Shown piece by piece: positions 48,053 to 57,197 of a DNA stretch of 64,000 nt. Every line of letters begins with the position of its first letter. Positions within the stretch are counted from its first letter, which is position 1. Below the pieces are notes generated by a model. That model ran no database searches. It saw only the letters and a list, made by a program, of their open reading frames with translations, and was not told where the DNA came from. The stretch is from positions 496,001-560,000 of the forward strand of contig NZ_SDDZ01000002.1 in NCBI RefSeq assembly GCF_004115975.1. The letters are read 5' to 3'. A program made the position numbers and the translations under genes. This DNA is from Gelidibacter gilvus. Lineage in GTDB: Bacteria > Bacteroidota > Bacteroidia > Flavobacteriales > Flavobacteriaceae.

Positions 48053-48802
48053 TTACAATATCTTAATACCAGTTTTTCGGTACTTTTCAAGTCGGTCATC
48101 ATCTGGATCTAATTCGGTAACAATAGTGTCCAACTCCTGGAGTTCACAGACGCCATGCGGCATTTTAGTGTTTAATTTATTAGATGTAAACATGGAAACA
48201 ACTTTATCAGAAGACGCTATCATCGCTTTCTTTACCACGGAAACTTCATAGCCAACCTCCGTTAATCCTTGTTTAACATTAATGCTACTGGCACCGATAA
48301 AGCATATATCAGCCCTAATTTTAGATAAGACTTGGATCACATCAATCCCTATCGTGACCATTGCACTTTTCTGCATTTTTCCTCCTATTAATATGAGTTC
48401 AATATTAGGGAGCTTGGACAGTTGCATGGCTATAGGAAGACTATAGGTATATATGGTAAGTTTCAGATGTTCTGGTATAAATTTCGCAAACACAAGATTT
48501 GTTGTTCCGCCGCTCATGATAATTACCTGATCATCATGCAACAAGGACAAGGCCTTGATCACTATTTTTTCCTTTTTCTCTTCTGCACTGATATGAACAT
48601 TGAACGTATTGCTCGATCTTTCTTTAATTAATAAAGCACCACCATAAACTTTTTTGAGTAGCTTCTTACGGTCCAATTCATTTAAATCCCTTCTTACGGT
48701 ATCTTCTGATAAATCAAGATCCACAGCCAGATCTGTAGTCACAACTTTCTGCTCAGCACGAAGCTTCTCCATGATATAACTGTGTCTTTGGGCCTTAAGC
48801 AT
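48053..48802 (-). CDS. DeoR-family transcriptional regulator (copy 1)
   Basis: 249 residues, normal length for DeoR. The N-terminal winged HTH (1-57) reads MEKLRAEQKVVTTDLAVDLDLSEDTVRRDLNELDRKKLLKKVYGGA, with the family signature TVRRDLNEL. The DeoRC sugar-phosphate-binding domain follows, with IIMSGGTTNLVFAK and IGGKMQKSAMVTIGIDVIQVL. It is a paralogue of the regulator at 60222, and the two genes sit near opposite ends of the murein locus. Family knowledge: most DeoR proteins are repressors relieved by a phosphorylated sugar. Here MurNAc-6-phosphate or GlcNAc-6-phosphate would be a sensible effector (inference). It is divergent from susC, with a promoter box TATATTTG at 48828-48835. Confidence 0.88.
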   Translation of the reverse strand: MLKAQRHSYIMEKLRAEQKVVTTDLAVDLDLSEDTVRRDLNELDRKKLLKKVYGGALLIKERSSNTFNVHISAEEKKEKIVIKALSLLHDDQVIIMSGGTTNLVFAKFIPEHLKLTIYTYSLPIAMQLSKLPNIELILIGGKMQKSAMVTIGIDVIQVLSKIRADICFIGASSINVKQGLTEVGYEVSVVKKAMIASSDKVVSMFTSNKLNTKMPHGVCELQELDTIVTELDPDDDRLEKYRKTGIKIL

Positions 48803-48827
48803 AGTTTAAAAGGTTTATGGTCAAACA

Positions 48828-48855
48828 CAAATATATTAAAATAATTGAATTCAAA
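48828..48855 (-). promoter_or_regulatory. Candidate promoter of the first deoR gene
   Basis: TATATTTG on the minus strand (48835-48828) matches the TAnnTTTG box, with TTTG (48855-48852) upstream at a slightly short 16-bp spacing. It lies about 25 bp before the start codon. Confidence 0.5.
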
Positions 48856-48875
48856 TCCTGTAAAATCCATCAAAA

Positions 48876-48939
48876 TTGCGGGAGTTTGCATTTTGTGTAT
48901 TTTGATTAAAATTATTATTCGAAAAACGCATTTATACGC
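48876..48939. promoter_or_regulatory. Candidate DeoR operators in the deoR/susC divergent promoter
   Basis: Two phased pairs occur: TTGC at 48876-48879 and 48886-48889 (the complement of GCAA-N6-GCAA), and CGCA at 48926-48929 and 48936-48939, both with a 10-bp period. The second pair sits just upstream of the susC -7 box TACATTTG (48949-48956), where a repressor would block RNA polymerase. Confidence 0.55.
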
Positions 48940-48948
48940 ATAAATTAA

Positions 48949-48956
48949 ATACATTT
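48949..48956 (+). promoter_or_regulatory. Candidate -7 promoter box of the second susC (TACATTTG)
   Basis: It matches TAnnTTTG 30 bp upstream of the susC start. No clear TTG box lies at the usual distance; the expected place is occupied by the CGCA repeats. This would suit a promoter that needs regulation. Confidence 0.5.
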
Positions 48957-48986
48957 GTTAATTAACCACAAAAAGACTAAAGAATT

Positions 48987-51900
48987 ATGAAGAAATTTTT
49001 CCTCATTCCGTTTTTGTTTCTTTTGATCCAAGCCTCATTTGGACAAACTATAACGATTTCGGGAACTGTAACAAACAAAGCCGACGGAATTCCCATACCT
49101 GGAGTTAACGTGCTTGTAAAAGGAACTACTAAGGGTAGTTCAACCGATTTTGATGGTAAATATACTATTGCTGTTTTGCAAGGCGAAACTTTAAGCTTTA
49201 GTTATATTGGATTTGAAACTCAAGAAGTTAAAATTGAAGGTCAGCAATCGGTCAATATCGCCCTAACAGAGAGTTCTTCTGTTTTGGATGAAATTGTAAT
49301 TGTAGGGTTCTCTACTCAGAAGAAAGTAAATCTTACAGGCGCAGTTGCCAGTATAGATGTCGAGAAAGCTCTGGGCAGTAAACCTATTACGGACCTGACC
49401 AAAGGATTACAAGGGACCACACCAGGATTAAACGTGACTTTTAATTCCGGAAACATCGGTAAAACTTCCAATATCAATATACGTGGTGCTGGAACCATTG
49501 TCAACGGTACCGCTACAGGCTCTCCTTTAGTATTGGTAGATGGCGTTCCATCGGACATGTCGCTTATCAACCCTGAAGATGTTGCTTCCATTTCAGTACT
49601 TAAAGACGCAGCTTCTGCTTCGATCTATGGTGCAAGGGCAGCTTTTGGAGTGATATTGATAACCACAAAAAGTGGTAAAGGCGCTGAAGGTAAAGTCAGA
49701 TTTTCCTATAGCAGCAGTTATGGCTGGAGCAATCCAATTTCGTTAGTGGAATTTAATGACCCTACAATTGAACTTCCAGCAATGATTGAAGCTCAGGCAC
49801 GTGCAGGTAATGCGAATCCAGAATCTTTTGGAATGAATTACAAAACATTACTTCCAGGCATCATTAATTGGAAACAAAAATATGCGTCTTCAAGAAGTAG
49901 TAGTGATAAGAACATGATCTTAGGAGAAGATTTTGAGGTTATCGGTGGTAAACATTATTTCTATAGAATTTGGGATCCGCACGAAGAGATGTTAAAGAAA
50001 AATGCGGTTCAAATGTTTCATAACTTATCCGCTCAAGGTTCTTTGGGAGAAAAAAGTTCGTTTATTGTTTCTTTGGGGATATCCAATCAAGATGGTGTTA
50101 TGAACATCCAAACAGAAACCAATGAAAGAATCAACCTAAACATGGGGATGACCACACAGCTGGCAGATTGGCTAACTGGTGACTTCAAGGTATTGTCATC
50201 ATTCCAACAATACGAATCGCCGTTCAACTATTATAACAGCGGATTGGATACTGCCGGAAATGGTTATTTTGGATACTATATGCGTTGGGGTTCTTTTTTC
50301 CCTTATGGAACATATAACGACGTATCGTTCCGTCATGCACCAGGATATATGAACAATGCATCGATGAATAAAAGAATTGAAAACGATACCCGACTCAGTG
50401 CAAAGTTAACCGCACAAATTACCAAAGACTTTAACATCATTGGTGAATATAGTGTCAGCAATAATTATTTCAGCAACAAAATGAATGGTGGTCAAGTGCC
50501 ATTATGGGATTGGTGGACAGGTGCAGGAGATTTAGTTGCAGGAAAGCCTACCATGATGGAATCAGGTAATGATTTCGTTGCTCAGGTTAAATCGTCATCC
50601 GTTACAAACGTTGCGAACGTTTATGCCAATTACTTTAAAACACTCAACGATGTACACAATTTCCACGTGCTTGCTGGTTTGAATACGGAGTGGCAAACTT
50701 TTGAAAGAACTTATGCCCGTAGAAATACTTTGTTAGACAAAAACAAGCCGGAGTTTAACTTAGCCATTGGGGATCAATTTACATCGCCGCTCAGCGCAAA
50801 TTCCACGCTCAATCCTGGGTTATCGGATTATGCCATTGCCGGAGTTTTTGCTCGTGTTAATTATGATTACGACGGGATCTATTTATTGGAATTGAATGCG
50901 CGTTATGATGGCTCTTCAAAGTTTCCAACCAATGAGCAGTGGGGTTTCTTCCCATCTGCATCTGCTGGATATAGAATCTCAAAAGAAAAATTCATGGAAG
51001 GCACAAACGATTGGTTAAACGATCTAAAAATACGTGCTTCAATTGGGTCCATAGGAAATCAGAACATCGCAAATAATGCCTTTTTGGCAGTGATGTCACG
51101 ATCTAACCCATGGTGGTTAGGAAGTGGAATGTCAGTTCCTCCTTCTGTGGGCTTGCCAAGCAATGTGGATCCTTATTTAACTTGGGAAAAGGTGACCACA
51201 CAAGATATTGGATTGGATTTAAGAGTTTTCAATATGTTGGGAATGACGTTTGATTACTACCAACGTGATACAAAAGGGATGTTGTCTCCAGGAAAGACAC
51301 TTCCAGGTTCTTTTGGACAATCTGCGGCGAATACCAACTCAGGAAATCTTAGAACTAGAGGTTGGGAATTGGGAATCAATTTCAATAAAGCCATTACTAA
51401 TGATGTAGCGGTTTATGCAGATCTTACACTTTCTGATTATACTACAGAGGTTACGGAGTGGAACAACACTTCAAAATTGCTGGGTTCTTATTACACCGGT
51501 CAGAAAATTGGTGAAATCTGGGGCTTGACAACTGAAGGCCTTATCCAGTCTTCCGATAATGTAGATGCTACCGGTTTAATTGTAAACGGAGTAGATTATA
51601 CTGATATCCGAAAAGGCGCTTTTAAATACGGTGCTGGAGATGTGATGTACAAAGATTTAGACGGTGACGGAAAAATCACAAGAGGAAAAGGAACTGCGGA
51701 AGATCCGGGAGATTTGAGTGTTATAGGTAATACAACGCCTAAATACCAATACGGGATGCGTTTAGGAGGAACTTTTTATGGATTTGACGTGGATGCATTC
51801 TTCCAAGGTGTTGGTGAGCGTCAGTATTGGGCGGCCTCAGATTTAGTATTGCCATTTTACAACAGGACTGATGCCATGTACGGCCATATGAACGATTATT

Positions 51901-52253
51901 GGACACCTGATAACACAGATGCCTATTACCCTAATCCTTATCCTAACCATGCCGCAAACGCTTTTGGAGCCTATGCGCCAGGATCAAACAACTTTGTTGC
52001 ACAGTCTAGATATTTATTGAACATGTCTTACTTAAGATTAAAAAGTCTTACGGTAGGGTATACACTTCCTGAGAGTGTGACTAAGAAAATAGGAATTGAC
52101 AAATTGAGACCTTACATCTCTGGTCTTAACTTAGTGACTTGGAAAAACGGTAAGTTACCGGTAGACCCTGAAATTAATGACACAGAAGCAGCTTGGGGAA
52201 GAACTTTCCCTTATGCCAAAACATGGTCTCTAGGTGTTCAAATCACATTTTAA
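48987..52253 (+). CDS. susC: SusC/RagA-family TonB-dependent transporter (murein-locus copy)
   Basis: 1088 residues. The order is: signal peptide (ending SFGQ), carboxypeptidase-regulatory-like domain (TISGTVTNKADGIPIPGVNVLVKG), plug with SISVLKDAASASIYGARAAFGVILI, and a beta-barrel ending in SLGVQITF. Family knowledge: TonB-driven outer-membrane importer working with the SusD gene 25 bp downstream. In this neighbourhood the likely cargo is a murein-derived sugar or muropeptide, based on the MurQ, NagZ, GH20 and amidase-like genes. A substrate such as a chitin oligomer remains possible. It shows only family-level similarity to the SusC of the glucan PUL at 10018 and is not a recent duplicate. 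Confidence 0.92.
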   Translation: MKKFFLIPFLFLLIQASFGQTITISGTVTNKADGIPIPGVNVLVKGTTKGSSTDFDGKYTIAVLQGETLSFSYIGFETQEVKIEGQQSVNIALTESSSVLDEIVIVGFSTQKKVNLTGAVASIDVEKALGSKPITDLTKGLQGTTPGLNVTFNSGNIGKTSNINIRGAGTIVNGTATGSPLVLVDGVPSDMSLINPEDVASISVLKDAASASIYGARAAFGVILITTKSGKGAEGKVRFSYSSSYGWSNPISLVEFNDPTIELPAMIEAQARAGNANPESFGMNYKTLLPGIINWKQKYASSRSSSDKNMILGEDFEVIGGKHYFYRIWDPHEEMLKKNAVQMFHNLSAQGSLGEKSSFIVSLGISNQDGVMNIQTETNERINLNMGMTTQLADWLTGDFKVLSSFQQYESPFNYYNSGLDTAGNGYFGYYMRWGSFFPYGTYNDVSFRHAPGYMNNASMNKRIENDTRLSAKLTAQITKDFNIIGEYSVSNNYFSNKMNGGQVPLWDWWTGAGDLVAGKPTMMESGNDFVAQVKSSSVTNVANVYANYFKTLNDVHNFHVLAGLNTEWQTFERTYARRNTLLDKNKPEFNLAIGDQFTSPLSANSTLNPGLSDYAIAGVFARVNYDYDGIYLLELNARYDGSSKFPTNEQWGFFPSASAGYRISKEKFMEGTNDWLNDLKIRASIGSIGNQNIANNAFLAVMSRSNPWWLGSGMSVPPSVGLPSNVDPYLTWEKVTTQDIGLDLRVFNMLGMTFDYYQRDTKGMLSPGKTLPGSFGQSAANTNSGNLRTRGWELGINFNKAITNDVAVYADLTLSDYTTEVTEWNNTSKLLGSYYTGQKIGEIWGLTTEGLIQSSDNVDATGLIVNGVDYTDIRKGAFKYGAGDVMYKDLDGDGKITRGKGTAEDPGDLSVIGNTTPKYQYGMRLGGTFYGFDVDAFFQGVGERQYWAASDLVLPFYNRTDAMYGHMNDYWTPDNTDAYYPNPYPNHAANAFGAYAPGSNNFVAQSRYLLNMSYLRLKSLTVGYTLPESVTKKIGIDKLRPYISGLNLVTWKNGKLPVDPEINDTEAAWGRTFPYAKTWSLGVQITF

Positions 52254-52278
52254 AAAACTAATTTAAAAATTTAAAGCA

Positions 52279-54009
52279 ATGAGAAAATTAATAATAAACT
52301 CCAAGGTAAAGCTCTCTGTCCTTGCCCTTTCAATGGCAGCACTGGCTTATAACTGCTCGGATTATTTAGACACGCCCCCAAAAGACGTCTTCACAGATGA
52401 TAACTTCTGGACTTCTGAAAATAATGTCAGAACATTCTCTTGGTTGAATTATGATACTTTTTTAGGATATGGAAATAATGCGAGTACAAGCTCCGATTTC
52501 TATTTTCATAATTCGTCCAAAATAGACGATAATTTAGCGATGAATGTTTTCATTAATCTTAATACGACTGCAAACGCGACCAATGGTAACTGGAATAGTT
52601 ATTACACGTTAATCCGTCGTACCAACTTAATGTTGCAGCGCGTTCCTACGGTTCCAATGGACGAGGCAAAGAAAAATCATTATTTAGGTGTGGCCAAGTT
52701 TTTTAGAGCCTTCACTTACTTCAGATTGGCACAAGAGTTTGGAGATGTTCCTTATACAGACCTATACTTAAGTCAGAACGATGCTGATGTTTACAAACCA
52801 GCTTTAAGCAGAGCTCAAGTAATTGACAATGTCATTAAGGATTTAGAAGAAGCTACTACGCTACTTTTAGAAGAGGACGATAAAAATACGACCGTGAACA
52901 AAAACACCGCATATGCGTTGTTAAGCCGTGTGGGCCTTTATGAAGGAACTTATAGAAAATATAATTCCTCTCAAGATGGAAGCGAGTATCTTCTAAAGGC
53001 TAAAGCCGCTGCATTGGTTGTTATGGACAATCCTAAATATGCGTTACAATCGGATTGGAAATCACTTTATAACTCCATCGAATTACTGGGCAATCCTGAA
53101 GTGATCCTTGCAAAAAGATACATCCAGGGGGTTTTATCAAATTCCATCCAGGCTTACACAAATACTTCGACGGTACAAAGTGGATTGACAAAATTTGCTG
53201 CAGAAAGCTATGTAACTACCAACGGGCTACCAATTAAACAAGTGGGTGGAAATCCACAGTTTCTTGGAGATGAAACCATCACCAATACTTTTGCCAATAG
53301 AGACCCACGTTTTGCCAAGGCATTCGGTACGGAAGATTATGCGTATTCAGACAAACCTTGGAATGGATTGACGTCTATCACTGGGTATGTTTTTCAATTG
53401 TACAACAATCCTGCATTGTCTGGACCTGAAGTAACTACAATTAATCAAAACCATATTGATGCGCCTATATTTACACTTAGCGAAGTCTATTTAAACTATG
53501 CAGAAGCAAGCGCAGAGCTAGGAACGATTACCAATGCCGATTTGGATGCGTCTATCAACAAGGTACGCGCACGTGCTGGAATCGCAACGCTAACAACCGA
53601 TGGTACCAATGCCATGGTAAATGGTGTTCAAATAGAAGATCCGCAAAGAACTTCTGCTTTAGAACAAATTACCGGAGCTGTAAACCCAATTATCTGGGAG
53701 ATTCGTCGTGAGCGTCGTACTGAGTTTATGAGCTGGACAGCCATGCGTCAATTAGATATTTTACGTTGGAAAAAAGGTGATTATTTGGATTCAACAGCTA
53801 ACCCAGATGTGGTGCTAGGCGCCAGAATCCCATCCTTAATTGGAACTGCTTCCAAAACGAAAGTAAATGCTGACGGTTACGTCATTCCTTATGTAGGTGT
53901 GACAAGAGAATTCGTTTCTCCAAAACATTACTTAAGTGCTATTCCTACAAACGACATCAGTTTGTATGAAGCTGAAGGCGTGGAATTGAAACAAAATCCG
54001 GGTTGGTAA
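52279..54009 (+). CDS. susD: SusD/RagB-family lipoprotein (murein-locus copy)
   Basis: 576 residues with a lipobox ending at Cys26 (LAYNC, a less usual form). The SusD features are CSDYLDTPPKDVFTDDNFWTSENNVRTFSW at the N-terminus, GVAKFFRAFTYFRLAQEFGDVPYTD in the middle, NKVRARAGIATL, and IWEIRRERRTEFMSWTAMRQLDILRWKKG near the C-terminus, which is the classical SusD C-terminal pattern. It should cap the SusC barrel and bind the incoming ligand at the surface. It ends the plus-strand operon and is followed by a 637-bp region with repeats and terminators that faces the convergent nagZ operon. Confidence 0.9.
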   Translation: MRKLIINSKVKLSVLALSMAALAYNCSDYLDTPPKDVFTDDNFWTSENNVRTFSWLNYDTFLGYGNNASTSSDFYFHNSSKIDDNLAMNVFINLNTTANATNGNWNSYYTLIRRTNLMLQRVPTVPMDEAKKNHYLGVAKFFRAFTYFRLAQEFGDVPYTDLYLSQNDADVYKPALSRAQVIDNVIKDLEEATTLLLEEDDKNTTVNKNTAYALLSRVGLYEGTYRKYNSSQDGSEYLLKAKAAALVVMDNPKYALQSDWKSLYNSIELLGNPEVILAKRYIQGVLSNSIQAYTNTSTVQSGLTKFAAESYVTTNGLPIKQVGGNPQFLGDETITNTFANRDPRFAKAFGTEDYAYSDKPWNGLTSITGYVFQLYNNPALSGPEVTTINQNHIDAPIFTLSEVYLNYAEASAELGTITNADLDASINKVRARAGIATLTTDGTNAMVNGVQIEDPQRTSALEQITGAVNPIIWEIRRERRTEFMSWTAMRQLDILRWKKGDYLDSTANPDVVLGARIPSLIGTASKTKVNADGYVIPYVGVTREFVSPKHYLSAIPTNDISLYEAEGVELKQNPGW

Positions 54010-54049
54010 TTAGAAGTTAGTTACTAAATCCTTAATATCTTAAATAAAA

Positions 54050-54081
54050 ACTAGCTCTGGGCCTTTAGCCCGGAGCTAGTC
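54050..54081 (-). terminator. Stem-loop terminator, copy A
   Basis: ACTAGCTCTGGGC pairs with GCCCGGAGCTAGT (one G-T wobble) around a 5-nt loop. On the minus strand the stem is followed by a T-rich tract (TTTTTATTT), so it can end transcripts from the nagZ side. On the plus strand it has no U-run but could still protect the susD mRNA end. Confidence 0.75.
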
Positions 54082-54494
54082 ATTTAAAGAGGCCAATACA
54101 CTCTAATGAAACTGAGATACACTCATTTTATGCTCTGGCAGAAGGCAAATTGCTCAATGGCCCTTCTTCAAAATAACCACGAGATTATCCACGACTGAAG
54201 GTATGACATTGAATTTTTAAGTATTGTCTTTAGAAGTTCCTGAACCCTTAACATTCAAAATTAAAGACTACGTATGCGTCTTAGGCCCAAGCTCATCATT
54301 TAAAGACCTGCACATAAACAAATAGCACTGAGACCAATTCATTTCTCTGCTCTTTCAGAAAGTAAGTCACTCCATTCCTATTACAATAACAACCGTATAA
54401 ACAAGCATGAAAGCTTGAAATTTAAATACTTCCAGGATTATTTATTGCAAATTAGACGTTTGCTGTTTAAGACTTTTAGCTCTTAAATAAAAAA

Positions 54495-54526
54495 ACTAGC
54501 TCTGGGCCTGTCGCCTGGAGCTAGTC
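54495..54526 (-). terminator. Stem-loop terminator, copy B
   Basis: This is the same stem as copy A with two wobble pairs instead of one (ACTAGCTCTGGGC with GCCTGGAGCTAGT), also preceded by TCTTAAATAAAAA on the plus strand. It is nearer the nagZ stop, about 120 bp away. The preserved pairing despite base changes supports a selected stem. Confidence 0.75.
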
Positions 54527-54646
54527 ATATTATGTGATGAAATTTATGGAAGGTACTAAAAAACAGCAGTTAGACTATCGTCCTTGAGTCATAAACAACT
54601 TACTCGACTGGCCCTCCCTCCCGTGTTAATTAATCACACCATAAAA

Positions 54647-56338
54647 TTATTTTGTAGTGTTAATTCCTAAATGAACTGGAAACATTTTAGAAATTGACGC
54701 TGGCAAATTCCCTACCGCTTCTGTTTCTCCAAAAATGATTTCAGCAGAAATCCTGTTGGCATCTTCGATATTTTCATAGGAAATAAGGATACTTTCGACA
54801 GTGTCCAGATTCATTTCTTTTAAGCTATACTGAGTCGCAAAAAGTGCCAGTATGGTTTTATTGTTTTTAGAGACCGTTTCAATAATCTCCTTGTCGGCTT
54901 CCGAAATGGCATATGTCAGACGCGAATTTTTACGATGATAGCCAATAATAATTTTATCGTACGTTTTAATCGCTTCTAAAAGGTCTTCTTTAGAAAGTGA
55001 AGAGATATCAGTAATAGGACCTCTCTGCTGTAATGCTTTCAAAAATGCATCAGAAGACCCTTCTCCTAATTTAAGATATGCCGTTTTTTCTTTGGTGTTT
55101 TTAGACAATGGTAAAACAAGACCTTCATTCTTGATAAGCGTAATGGCATTTTTAATTGCTGCGTTAAATAATTTACCATTGACGTCCTTATTCAGATCAT
55201 CCAAAAGACCATCGGTGTCAATAGGCTCATAATTGTTGAGGCCGACATTGTATTTGCCTGCAAGGATTTTCTTTACGGAATGCGCCAAACGCTCTTCTGA
55301 AACTTCTTTGTTATTGTAAGCTTCCACGATTTTTGAAATCGCTTTTGGAGCGTCTTCGGTAAAAAGAAGGACGTCATTTCCCGCCATAAACGCAGCCAAG
55401 TCGATATCACCTGGTTGTTTATAGTTTGAAGCGCCTTTCATATTCAAAGCATCCGTAAAAATGAGTCCCTTAAAGCCTAACTTTTCTTTTAATAGTTCCG
55501 TAACTATTGGGTAAGACAGTGACGAGGGTAAATTCTCCTGACTTTCTAAATTTGGAACGTTTAAATGGGCCACCATAACGCTGGCAATGCCTTTTCGGAA
55601 TAGTTTTTTGTAAGGATAAAGCTCTACTGAATCAATTCGTTCTGCACTAAACGCAACCGTAGGAAGGGTTTTGTGCGAATCGGTAGCCGTATCCCCATGC
55701 CCTGGAAAATGCTTGGCACAGGCCAAAACACCTGCGCTCTGCATGCCTTCGGTAAACGCTATTGATTTTTCTGTGACGTTGAATTTGTCCTCTCCAAAAG
55801 AACGCACCCCAATTACAGGGTTTTCAGAATTTGTATTGATATCCACGACCGGGGCAAAATTGATATGAATTCCCATCCGATGGCAATCCTCCCCTATCTG
55901 TTGCCCAATCTGCCTAACGATGTCATTGTCCTTAATGGCACCAAGTGTCATATTATACGGGTAGCGCGATGTGCTATCCAAACGCATGTTCAAGCCCCAT
56001 TCACCATCTATTCCAATCATTAAAGGAACTTTAGAGCTTGATTGGTATTGGTTGGTCAGGTTGGCTTGTCTCACCGGACCGCCTTGAAAAAAGATAAGGC
56101 CACCAATATGATGATCTGTGATAAGTTTTTGAATGGAATCTGAATGCGCAGGACTTCGATTGGAATAGGCCGCTACCATAACTAATTGTCCAACTTTTTC
56201 CTTAAGCGACATGGTATTATAAATGCTATCCACCCATTGCGTTTGATGATCTAGACCAGTGGAATGCTTAGTAGGGATTTTGGCACAAGACACCAGTGCA
56301 AAAACTACAATTAGAGATGTTATTAAAATATTTTTCAT
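54647..56338 (-). CDS. nagZ: NagZ-type GH3 beta-N-acetylhexosaminidase, lipoprotein
   Basis: 563 residues with a lipobox ending at Cys18 (ALVSC), so it acts outside the cytoplasm, unlike the cytosolic E. coli NagZ and more like the exported B. subtilis enzyme. The N-terminal GH3 barrel has the NagZ signature KHFPGHGDTATDSH (209-222), whose Asp220-His222 dyad serves as acid/base in this subgroup, and the nucleophile Asp296 in IFTDALNM. A C-terminal GH3_C-like domain covers about 390-563. Function by family: it removes GlcNAc from GlcNAc-MurNAc-peptides or related fragments. Its start overlaps the murQ stop by 4 bp, so murQ and nagZ are translationally coupled. This strongly links it to peptidoglycan turnover. 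Confidence 0.9.
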   Translation of the reverse strand: MKNILITSLIVVFALVSCAKIPTKHSTGLDHQTQWVDSIYNTMSLKEKVGQLVMVAAYSNRSPAHSDSIQKLITDHHIGGLIFFQGGPVRQANLTNQYQSSSKVPLMIGIDGEWGLNMRLDSTSRYPYNMTLGAIKDNDIVRQIGQQIGEDCHRMGIHINFAPVVDINTNSENPVIGVRSFGEDKFNVTEKSIAFTEGMQSAGVLACAKHFPGHGDTATDSHKTLPTVAFSAERIDSVELYPYKKLFRKGIASVMVAHLNVPNLESQENLPSSLSYPIVTELLKEKLGFKGLIFTDALNMKGASNYKQPGDIDLAAFMAGNDVLLFTEDAPKAISKIVEAYNNKEVSEERLAHSVKKILAGKYNVGLNNYEPIDTDGLLDDLNKDVNGKLFNAAIKNAITLIKNEGLVLPLSKNTKEKTAYLKLGEGSSDAFLKALQQRGPITDISSLSKEDLLEAIKTYDKIIIGYHRKNSRLTYAISEADKEIIETVSKNNKTILALFATQYSLKEMNLDTVESILISYENIEDANRISAEIIFGETEAVGNLPASISKMFPVHLGINTTK

Positions 56339-57156
56339 TTTTTATTTAAATTATAGGAATCAATTGCTTTACGCACGCTTTTATGCTCAGCCAATAACTT
56401 ATCTGCCAAGTCTTCATCCACATGGAGTTCGTTCATGATCATTTGGACTGCCCTGATAACCAACTTTTTATTGGAAAGCTGCATATCGATCATTTTATTG
56501 CCTCGCACCCTACCCAATTTAATCATCACCGTGGTAGAAATCATATTCAAGGCAAGTTTTTGGGCTGTGCCTGCTTTCATTCTGGTACTTCCCGTAACAA
56601 ACTCTGGGCCTACTACCAATTCAACCGGAAAATCGACTTCAAGGGCTAATGGCGAGTTTTTATTACAGGTAATACAGCCGGTGACAATCCCCGACTTCTT
56701 TGCTTCCTTAACCGCACCAATAACGTATGGCGTGGTTCCTGAAGCCGCAATCCCAATAAGGACATCATTTTTATTAATATTATATTTCTGTAGATCTTTC
56801 CATCCCAGCTCGGTATTATCCTCCGCATTTTCAACCGCTTTTCTCAGGGCGACATCGCCTCCCGCAATAAGAGCAATGACCATGTTGTCGGGTACGCCAA
56901 ATGTTGGTGGGCATTCAGAGGCATCCAAGATCCCCAAGCGTCCACTCGTACCTGCACCCATATAAAACAACCGACCCCCATCTTTCATTTTGCTGTATAT
57001 GGCATCTACCAATCGCTCAATGGACGGGATGGCTTTTTCAAGGATCTCAGGCACCGTTTTGTCTTCTGTATTCATATTTGAAAGCAGATCAAACGTGTTC
57101 ATTTTTTCCAAGTCATTATAAGCTGAGGTTTGTTCGGTGGTTAATTTATGTTCCAT
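56335..57156 (-). CDS. murQ: N-acetylmuramic acid 6-phosphate etherase
   Basis: 273 residues, slightly shorter than E. coli MurQ (298). It has the SIS-type sugar-phosphate motif GAGTSGRLG (67-75), the catalytic Glu81 in DASECPPTFG (equivalent to Glu83 in E. coli) and a second acidic site in VENAEDN. The segment AASGTTPYVIGAVKEAK is a second SIS motif, followed by TGSTRMKAGTAQKL. It is cytosolic. Reaction: it splits the D-lactyl ether of MurNAc-6-phosphate, giving GlcNAc-6-phosphate and D-lactate. It is the strongest evidence that this locus uses peptidoglycan sugars. It is preceded by the symporter gene (41-bp gap) and overlaps nagZ by 4 bp. The kinase that must make MurNAc-6-phosphate is not visible in this window. 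Confidence 0.95.
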   Translation of the reverse strand: MEHKLTTEQTSAYNDLEKMNTFDLLSNMNTEDKTVPEILEKAIPSIERLVDAIYSKMKDGGRLFYMGAGTSGRLGILDASECPPTFGVPDNMVIALIAGGDVALRKAVENAEDNTELGWKDLQKYNINKNDVLIGIAASGTTPYVIGAVKEAKKSGIVTGCITCNKNSPLALEVDFPVELVVGPEFVTGSTRMKAGTAQKLALNMISTTVMIKLGRVRGNKMIDMQLSNKKLVIRAVQMIMNELHVDEDLADKLLAEHKSVRKAIDSYNLNKK

Positions 57157-57197
57157 ATATAGACAGGTTTTAATTCAAAAATTAAATATCGTATTAA

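Larger units (their letters stand above)
54010..54646. other. 637-bp convergent intergenic region with repeats and terminator hairpins
   Basis: No coding gene is visible. Two near-identical hairpins flank a ~400-bp stretch that itself looks like a degenerate tandem duplication of about 210-220 bp: CATTTAAAGA occurs near 54082 and again near 54298, and blocks such as ACTGAGA, TCATTT and TGCTCT keep their order in both halves. It separates susD from the end of nagZ. Confidence 0.65.

Noticed and set aside
56435-56965. 176-codon open frame on the plus strand opposite murQ
   Set aside because: It lies wholly inside the conserved murQ gene on the other strand, and its translation shows no recognisable domain.
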